The notes beneath the pieces were generated by a model, which worked only from the letters and a program-made list of their open reading frames with translations, did no database searches and was not told where the DNA came from. Positions 58,761 through 64,000 of a stretch of 64,000 nucleotides of DNA are shown piece after piece (position 1 is the stretch's first letter; each line of letters starts with the position of its first letter). The position numbers and the translations under genes are program-made. This stretch comes from Methanoculleus marisnigri JR1 (lineage in GTDB: Archaea > Halobacteriota > Methanomicrobia > Methanomicrobiales > Methanoculleaceae): NCBI RefSeq assembly GCF_000015825.1, contig NC_009051.1:862695-926694 (forward strand), read 5' to 3'.

Positions 58761-59924
58761 TCACCCACGGCTCCCCGCGCCGATCAACCCTTCAAAGAAA
58801 GCCCAAACCCCCTCAAACAGCCCGGCAGCCTCTTCGGGTGTCTCCACCTGTGTCGGGGTCCGAGGCAGCGGCGTCTCCGTCACTTCCGGTGCCGGCACCG
58901 GGGCGGCGGAGAGATCGAGGGTGGCGTGCTCCGTCATCTGCGGGATGTAGCCCACGTTCCCGGGAACGATGAACCAGCACCGGCCGTCGGCGTCGACGAA
59001 AAGTTTCTTGACAATGTTTACGCGGATACCGTCCCCCGACGTGATGTGCAGGGCGACGCCCGACGAATTCCGCGCGTATATCCCGTTATCGGATGCGATG
59101 TAGAGCATCCCTTCGGGTGTCGCCGCGACGTCGTTGATCATGACCGGGAACGCGCCCAGGTCTTCGGCGCCGAGGACCTGTGTAACCCCCGCATTGGGGG
59201 CGTAATGGAGAACCGTCGTGCGGTTGAAGAGGTACACCCCTCCGAACGGATCGACCCGCACCTCCGAGACCCCGCGAAGCGTGTCGTTACCGTAGGTGAC
59301 CCGCTCGAAGCGGATGTCGCCCGTCCGATTCTTGAGCACCCCGATACCTTCGTTCTCCGATCCGATGACGAGCGCATCGCTCGCGGCATCGACCGCCATG
59401 CTCACGACGGTATGGCACCCGAGCCCCTCGGGCCCGGCCGGCTTGTACCACGTCCAGTCATCCCCGTGGCAGCGGTGGAGGCCCGCCCGCCCGGTGGCGA
59501 TCCACATCTCGTCCCCCCACCGTTCGATGCAGTTGACGTTGAGGTTTTTGAGGAAATCCAGATCCTGGACGGCACGGTATTCCTTCCCGTCTCCGATCTG
59601 CAGCCCGTTCGGGTATCCGATCCAGAGGTGCCCCTCCGCGTCGAGGGCGACCGCGGTGACCATGGTCTCGAGAGGCGCGAGCAGACCATACGCCGTCTCT
59701 TCAGGATGCCTCGCGTTGACCGAATGCCAGGTGCCGTTCGCCATGTACACCGAGATACCGCTGTCGGTCGCAAAGATGACGTCTCCGTACCGGCCATTGA
59801 TCGCATCCTTTACCCCGGCGGACGCGATGCCCGAATGATAATCGGGCACCTCGACGTACAGAGCAGATGCAAGAGGGGTGAATAGAGATGCCGCGGCTAA
59901 AATGAGGATCAGAGCGCGATACAT
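58761..59924 (-). CDS. Secreted beta-propeller protein of the chemotaxis operon
   Basis: A 387-residue protein with a signal peptide (1-21). Repeats of about 45 residues carry the two-component-regulator-propeller pattern (DAEGHLWIGYPNGLQ, DPFGGVYLFN, TPEGMLYIASDNGIY, DADGRCWFIVPGNVG), enough for a six- or seven-bladed propeller. A Pro/Thr-rich linker and a short hydrophobic helix (LFEGVWAFFEGLIGAG) end the protein and may anchor it. The ATG overlaps the cheD stop by 16 bases, so it is made with the chemotaxis proteins. It could be an external ligand sensor, but it has no signalling domain of its own. Confidence 0.8.
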   Translation of the reverse strand: MYRALILILAAASLFTPLASALYVEVPDYHSGIASAGVKDAINGRYGDVIFATDSGISVYMANGTWHSVNARHPEETAYGLLAPLETMVTAVALDAEGHLWIGYPNGLQIGDGKEYRAVQDLDFLKNLNVNCIERWGDEMWIATGRAGLHRCHGDDWTWYKPAGPEGLGCHTVVSMAVDAASDALVIGSENEGIGVLKNRTGDIRFERVTYGNDTLRGVSEVRVDPFGGVYLFNRTTVLHYAPNAGVTQVLGAEDLGAFPVMINDVAATPEGMLYIASDNGIYARNSSGVALHITSGDGIRVNIVKKLFVDADGRCWFIVPGNVGYIPQMTEHATLDLSAAPVPAPEVTETPLPRTPTQVETPEEAAGLFEGVWAFFEGLIGAGSRG

Positions 59925-60400
59925 GTCCCGTCCGCCCTCTTGATGATGAGGCGCCCCTTTCCCTCCGGCCAGTAGTACACAGACCGCCCGAGTTTTCCGC
60001 CGGTCTCCTCGTGTTCGATCCTGATGCCCTGTTCCTGAAGCAGTTCCTTCACCACAGCGGCGTTTCGCTCGCCGATATTCAGGGAGTTGGCCGAAAACTC
60101 AAACATGCTTGCACCGCCGACCACGATTGCGGTGATCGAGGATTTTGAGCTTCCGAGTTTCGTCATCTCCTCGAGGAGCGCGCACATGGCAGTATCTGCG
60201 AACTTCCCGGGACGATCGGTCACCCCCCGGCTTTCGGGGAGCATGATATGGGCGAGCCCCGCAAGGGCCCTCCGCTCGTCGTGCAGGATGAGCGCGATAC
60301 AGGAACCAAGCCCGATCGTCCCCATCGGGCACTTCCCGACCCGGAGTTCGCCCAGACCCAGGATTATCGCCGTCTCTTCACCAAAAAAATTGTTCTCCAT
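59909..60400 (-). CDS. cheD: Chemoreceptor glutamine deamidase CheD
   Basis: A 163-residue CheD. The catalytic triad is Cys34 (GSCIAL), His51 (LAHIMLP) and Thr28; the spacings of 6 and 17 equal those of the Thermotoga enzyme (Thr21, Cys27, His44). CheD deamidates receptor glutamines and binds CheC. It lies 17 bases after cheC and overlaps the propeller gene. In archaea CheD also links to the archaellum switch through CheF-type proteins, none of which is visible here. Confidence 0.93.
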   Translation of the reverse strand: MENNFFGEETAIILGLGELRVGKCPMGTIGLGSCIALILHDERRALAGLAHIMLPESRGVTDRPGKFADTAMCALLEEMTKLGSSKSSITAIVVGGASMFEFSANSLNIGERNAAVVKELLQEQGIRIEHEETGGKLGRSVYYWPEGKGRLIIKRADGTCIAL

Positions 60401-60417
60401 GATATCCCGGAGGCTGA

Positions 60418-61032
60418 TTATGAGAGCGGTTCCATCATCTGTTCCAGCATGACGAACAGCTGCTGCGTAAGTTCGGCGTTCGGGAGCATGTAGATGCCCC
60501 CGTAGACAGGCGGCGCCTCGCTCGTGAGCTCGGTGTTGAAGATCAGGACGTCGTTCACGTCGCCGGCCACCTGCGCGACGATGGACTCGAAGGCGGCATG
60601 CGCCATATCGATGGCCAGCGCCGGGGGAGACGGCAGCATGACGATACCCAGCAGTTCGGCTGTCGCATCGAGAAACGCCGATATCATGATGTTCCCGATC
60701 TCGATCGCAGCGCTCTGGTCCATCTCGTTGATCTCGCGATCGGTATCGGTGGTGCCGAGCATCTGGTTGGTCAGCTGGATGACGGTCTCCCGGGGCATGC
60801 TGACGACGACATACCCACCGTCCGCGACCTCCCCCTGAATCTGGAAGACGACCATGGCCGAGATCTCGTTGCTGATGTGGTTATGCAGATCGGCGATATC
60901 GATGGCCAGCACCTCCGGCACCGTCATCTCGATCGGGCTCATCAGCATCTGCGATAACGTCGTCGCCGCGTGTGCTGCACCGATATTCCCAAACTCTGCC
61001 AGCGCGTCTTTCTGAAACGGATTCAGTTCCAT
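60418..61032 (-). CDS. cheC: CheY-P phosphatase CheC
   Basis: A 204-residue CheC. The two phosphatase motifs are present: ALAEFGNIGAAH (Glu13, Asn16) and AAIEIGNIM (Glu and Asn, near 111-114). CheC removes phosphate from CheY and is activated by CheD. It starts 12 bases after the cheA stop in the same operon. Confidence 0.92.
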   Translation of the reverse strand: MELNPFQKDALAEFGNIGAAHAATTLSQMLMSPIEMTVPEVLAIDIADLHNHISNEISAMVVFQIQGEVADGGYVVVSMPRETVIQLTNQMLGTTDTDREINEMDQSAAIEIGNIMISAFLDATAELLGIVMLPSPPALAIDMAHAAFESIVAQVAGDVNDVLIFNTELTSEAPPVYGGIYMLPNAELTQQLFVMLEQMMEPLS

Positions 61033-61044
61033 GAGAATTCTCTC

Positions 61045-63027
61045 CTAAATCATTGTATTTACATCGAGTACCGGCACGACATCCCCGTCTCCGGGGATGG
61101 TGATCCCGCTGATCCCGCGGCAGTTGCCTGCAATCCTGGAGAGCGGTTTCACCACCACTTCCTGCTGACCGTCGACGGAATCGACGACGATACAGCATCT
61201 CCTGCCGTCGTTCTGCAGCACGACCAGCGTGTCGCTCTTCTCAGCCCGGCCGAACATATCCTCCAGGCGGTGCATCGGAAGGGTCTGGTCACGGAGCAGG
61301 ATCGCCTCGCTGTTGCCGATCCGGTGGATAGCCTCCGGTCTCGTCTGCGCCACCTCGACGACGTTGCTGACCGGAATGGCGCACCGCATGCCGCTGATGT
61401 GTACCATCATGACATCGATGATCGCCATCGTCGGGGGGAGGACAAGTTCGAACTTCGTTCCCCTGCCTACCTCTGTCTCGACCTTGATCGATCCTTTGAG
61501 CGATTCTATCGTCTTCTTGACCACATCGAGCCCGACACCCCTGCCGCTGATGTCGGTGATCGTCTCGGCCGTGCTGAACCCGGGTTCGAAGAGCAGGCCG
61601 ACCAGTTCGTCTTTCGTTGCGCTTGCCGCCGCTTCAGCCGTCATGAGACCTTTCTCAACGCCCTTCTTCCGGAGTCTCTCGGTATCGATGCCGGCACCGT
61701 CGTCCTCGATATCGATGACGACGTTGTCCTTGTCCCTCCTTGCCGTCAGCCGCAGCGATCCTTTGGGGGGTTTACCGCCGGCTTCGCGGATCTCCGGCGT
61801 CTCGATGCCGTGGTTCACGGCGTTCCTGATGATGTGCAGAAGCGGGTCGGAGAGCCCGTCCATCATGCTCCGATCGAGTTCGGTCTCGCCGCCTTCGATG
61901 GAGAACTCGACCTCCTTCCCGTCGTGGTTTGCAACGTCCCGCACGACCCGGGGAAGGCGGTTGAAGATGCGCTCGAGCGGCATCATCCGGATCCCCATCA
62001 TGAGGTTCTGAAGGTCGGAGACGGAACGGCCGACCATGGAGAGCGCCTCGTCGAACTCTTTGATGCCGTGCTTCTTTGCGATCTGCTCGAGCCGTCCGCG
62101 GTTGATGACCAGATCCTCCACCAGGTTCATCATGCGGTCGAGCCGCTGGATGTCGACGCGGATATTCTTGATCTCCCGGCTCTTCTCGGCTTTCACCGCC
62201 CGCTGTACCTGCGGCGGCGGGATCTGCGGTTCGGAGGGGGCCTGTTCGGGCGCTCGAACCTCCTCGCTCGCCACCGGGGGGATCGCGAGAGGAGCCACCG
62301 TCGGCGACTGCGAAGTAGAGAGAGCAAGGAGCGAGATCTCCGTGCCGGAAGCGATCGTCCTGAGCGCATCCACCCCTGCCTCGCTCTCGATGAGAATCTC
62401 GAACGCCCCGTCGAATTTTCCGTCCTCGAGGAGTTCCCGTGAGGGGGTCGTCGAACGGACCGTCCCGATCTCTTCCAGGTTCTGCAGGAGCAGCATTGCC
62501 CGGATGTCCTTCATGGTGCTGGACGGGTCGACGGCGACTGCTAACGTATAAAGCGGCCGGCCGTCGGCTTCTTCTGCCTGTTCGGGAGGAACCCCGGCGG
62601 AAGCCGCCATATCGGGAGTCTCCTGCTCGCCTCCCTCCTCCTCTTCTTCGGCAAATGCCTGGAGATCCTGGACCAGACTTGTGGACTGCTCGTCGGACGG
62701 CTTTTCTCCTGCTTCGATGGCATCCAGCATCCCCTCGATCGCGTCGGTGCAGGTGAGCAGAAGGTCGGTGAGCGACGCGGTCACCTCGCGCCGGCCGCTA
62801 CGGATGAGTGAGAATACGTCCTCCATCGAGTGGCAGAGGTGCTCCATCGCATCAAAGCCCATCGATGCCGACATCCCCTTGAGCGTATGTGCGGACCGGA
62901 AGATCTCGTCGATGGCTGTATGCTGGTCATCTCCGCTCTCAAGAGCGAGCAGGTTGTTCACGATGTTCTCGTGGTTCTCCCGTGATTCCTCAACAAACAG
63001 CTTCCGATATCCCTCTTCGTCAAACAT
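61045..63027 (-). CDS. cheA: Chemotaxis histidine kinase CheA
   Basis: A 660-residue CheA with the standard order. The Hpt domain has His47 in SAHTLKG; a linker with a P2-like CheY-binding domain lies at about 150-235; the P3 dimer domain begins near MNLVEDLVINRGRLEQ; the P4 kinase domain has NAVNHGIE, DDGAGID and GRGVGLDVV; and the P5 CheW-like domain ends in GDVVPVLDV. It phosphorylates CheY and CheB in response to receptors. The start overlaps the cheB stop by 8 bases. Confidence 0.95.
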   Translation of the reverse strand: MFDEEGYRKLFVEESRENHENIVNNLLALESGDDQHTAIDEIFRSAHTLKGMSASMGFDAMEHLCHSMEDVFSLIRSGRREVTASLTDLLLTCTDAIEGMLDAIEAGEKPSDEQSTSLVQDLQAFAEEEEEGGEQETPDMAASAGVPPEQAEEADGRPLYTLAVAVDPSSTMKDIRAMLLLQNLEEIGTVRSTTPSRELLEDGKFDGAFEILIESEAGVDALRTIASGTEISLLALSTSQSPTVAPLAIPPVASEEVRAPEQAPSEPQIPPPQVQRAVKAEKSREIKNIRVDIQRLDRMMNLVEDLVINRGRLEQIAKKHGIKEFDEALSMVGRSVSDLQNLMMGIRMMPLERIFNRLPRVVRDVANHDGKEVEFSIEGGETELDRSMMDGLSDPLLHIIRNAVNHGIETPEIREAGGKPPKGSLRLTARRDKDNVVIDIEDDGAGIDTERLRKKGVEKGLMTAEAAASATKDELVGLLFEPGFSTAETITDISGRGVGLDVVKKTIESLKGSIKVETEVGRGTKFELVLPPTMAIIDVMMVHISGMRCAIPVSNVVEVAQTRPEAIHRIGNSEAILLRDQTLPMHRLEDMFGRAEKSDTLVVLQNDGRRCCIVVDSVDGQQEVVVKPLSRIAGNCRGISGITIPGDGDVVPVLDVNTMI

Positions 63028-64000
63028 GATTCACCTCGAGTTGGCTGACTGCTCTCGTGATCTCGCGCGCGAGACTCTCGAGCGGAATCACCTTATCGAC
63101 GCAGTTCCTGGCAAGAGCGGAGCGCGCCATCCCGTATACGAGACAGTCCTCTTCGGCGCATACCATCGTCCTGCCGCCTGTACCCTTCACTGCGAGCGTT
63201 CCCTCGCCGCCGTCGTTCCCCATCCCCGAGAGGAGCACGGAGACGGTGCGCGAGCCGAAGACGCGTGCTGCCGAGGCAAAGGTCTTGTCGACGGCAGGCC
63301 GAACCGCGTGCAGGCGGGGAGCGGTCGAGTGGACGATCCGCCCGTGGGTTTTCCCGTTGCCCGATACGACTCCCGATATGACTGTGTGGAACCCGGCCTT
63401 TGAGAGCAGGACCATTCCGTCCTGCAGATTGTCTCCGTTCGCGGTCTCTTTCACGGGAAGAGCAGAGACTCTGTTCAGGCGCTCGGCGAGCGATGCGGTG
63501 AACCCCTCGGGCATATGCTGGGTGACGACGACGGCGGCAGGCAGGTCCGGCGGAAGCGCGGAGAGGAGCGTATCGAGCATCGGCGGTCCCCCGGCAGAAG
63601 AGCCTATCACAACGACTGCATCCGCCTCATTCCGGCTGACTGCTGGGGGTTTTATGATCGTCGGGAGCACGACAAGATTTCTGATCTTCTGGACGAGTTC
63701 TTTTTCGATGCCCCTGACGTTCGGAACGTCCCTCGGTTTGAGCATGAAATCGTCTGCTCCAAGCCGCAACGCCCGGTGGGTCATATCGGCCTGACGGGAG
63801 GTCAGCGTGCTCAAGACGATCACTTTCGGTCTTGCGCTCGCCTTTTGCAGCGTCTCGAGGACCTCAAGACCGCCCATCCGGGGCATCTCGATGTCGAGCG
63901 TGACGACGTCGGGTTTTAGATCGGATATCTTTTCGAGGGCATCGATGCCGTTGACCGCTGTTCCGACCACTTCGATCTCCGGGCTGTCTTTGAGCAGATC
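63020..64000 (-). CDS. cheB: Chemotaxis response regulator/methylesterase CheB, 5' end cut
   Basis: 327 residues are visible and the frame is open to the window edge. A receiver domain has DVVTLDIEMPRMGGLEVL with the phosphorylated Asp; a linker follows. The methylesterase domain has the Ser in GSSAGG, the His in VTQHMPEGF and the Asp in GMGNDGGEG. It removes methyl groups from receptors. A cysteine motif is absent, as usual. It is the most upstream visible gene of the cheBACD operon. Confidence 0.93.
   Translation of the reverse strand, partial: DLLKDSPEIEVVGTAVNGIDALEKISDLKPDVVTLDIEMPRMGGLEVLETLQKASARPKVIVLSTLTSRQADMTHRALRLGADDFMLKPRDVPNVRGIEKELVQKIRNLVVLPTIIKPPAVSRNEADAVVVIGSSAGGPPMLDTLLSALPPDLPAAVVVTQHMPEGFTASLAERLNRVSALPVKETANGDNLQDGMVLLSKAGFHTVISGVVSGNGKTHGRIVHSTAPRLHAVRPAVDKTFASAARVFGSRTVSVLLSGMGNDGGEGTLAVKGTGGRTMVCAEEDCLVYGMARSALARNCVDKVIPLESLAREITRAVSQLEVNHV

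Noticed and set aside
60970-62442. Long plus-strand open frame across cheA
   Set aside because: Antisense shadow of a complete CheA with all five domains.

Overview
The window is GC-rich archaeal DNA, most likely from a methanogen of the order Methanomicrobiales; Methanoculleus or a close relative is my inference, not a database result. The archaeal signs are TATA boxes placed about 25 bases before many start codons (leaderless genes), archaeal versions of Pelota, Rqc2 and ABCE1, an EMC6-like membrane protein, a likely F420-dependent oxidoreductase, DUF1673 and DUF169 proteins, and secreted proteins rich in N-glycosylation sequons. Transfer from bacteria is suggested by RsgA and by a bacterial-looking pgk-pfkA pair. 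Genes lie on both strands in short operons. No rRNA, tRNA, CRISPR array, transposase or integrase was seen.

Bases 1-13.8 kb: a truncated multi-PAS sensor, dCMP deaminase, a chloroperoxidase-like hydrolase, an M24 peptidase, two SAM methyltransferases, RsgA, a SPASM radical SAM enzyme, flavin enzymes, an AlkD-like glycosylase and a phosphoesterase. Bases 13.8-19.9 kb: a free-standing condensation-domain acyltransferase, a TetR repressor, a small coupled protein, an RND/MMPL (HAE3) exporter and a ferredoxin, with two matching TetR operators around one TATA box, then an alkyladenine glycosylase. Bases 20-31 kb: secreted and membrane proteins (DUF7282, AI-2E, CPA antiporter, PKD repeats, DHA2 MFS) and a large PAS histidine kinase.

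Bases 31.6-41 kb: a secreted C69 peptidase, a secreted dienelactone-hydrolase-like protein followed by a 63-bp tandem array, a DUF169 protein, a five-gene ATGA-coupled operon (HTH regulator plus four DUF1673 paralogues), an ABC ATPase and an LLM oxidoreductase. Bases 41-51 kb: FMN-binding protein, two SDRs, pgk-pfkA, two apparent gene remnants, PRC-barrel, ChaB, a B12-binding radical SAM enzyme, a phosphoesterase, a CYTH protein and an AAA ATPase.

Bases 51-58.4 kb carry translation and protein quality control: FKBP isomerase, Rqc2 and Pelota (coupled), EMC6-like protein and ABCE1. Bases 58.7-64 kb hold a chemotaxis operon read right to left, cheB (cut by the edge), cheA, cheC, cheD and a secreted beta-propeller overlapping cheD. 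Two families of palindromic dispersed repeats occur in intergenic gaps, each present twice and at least partly in opposite orientation.
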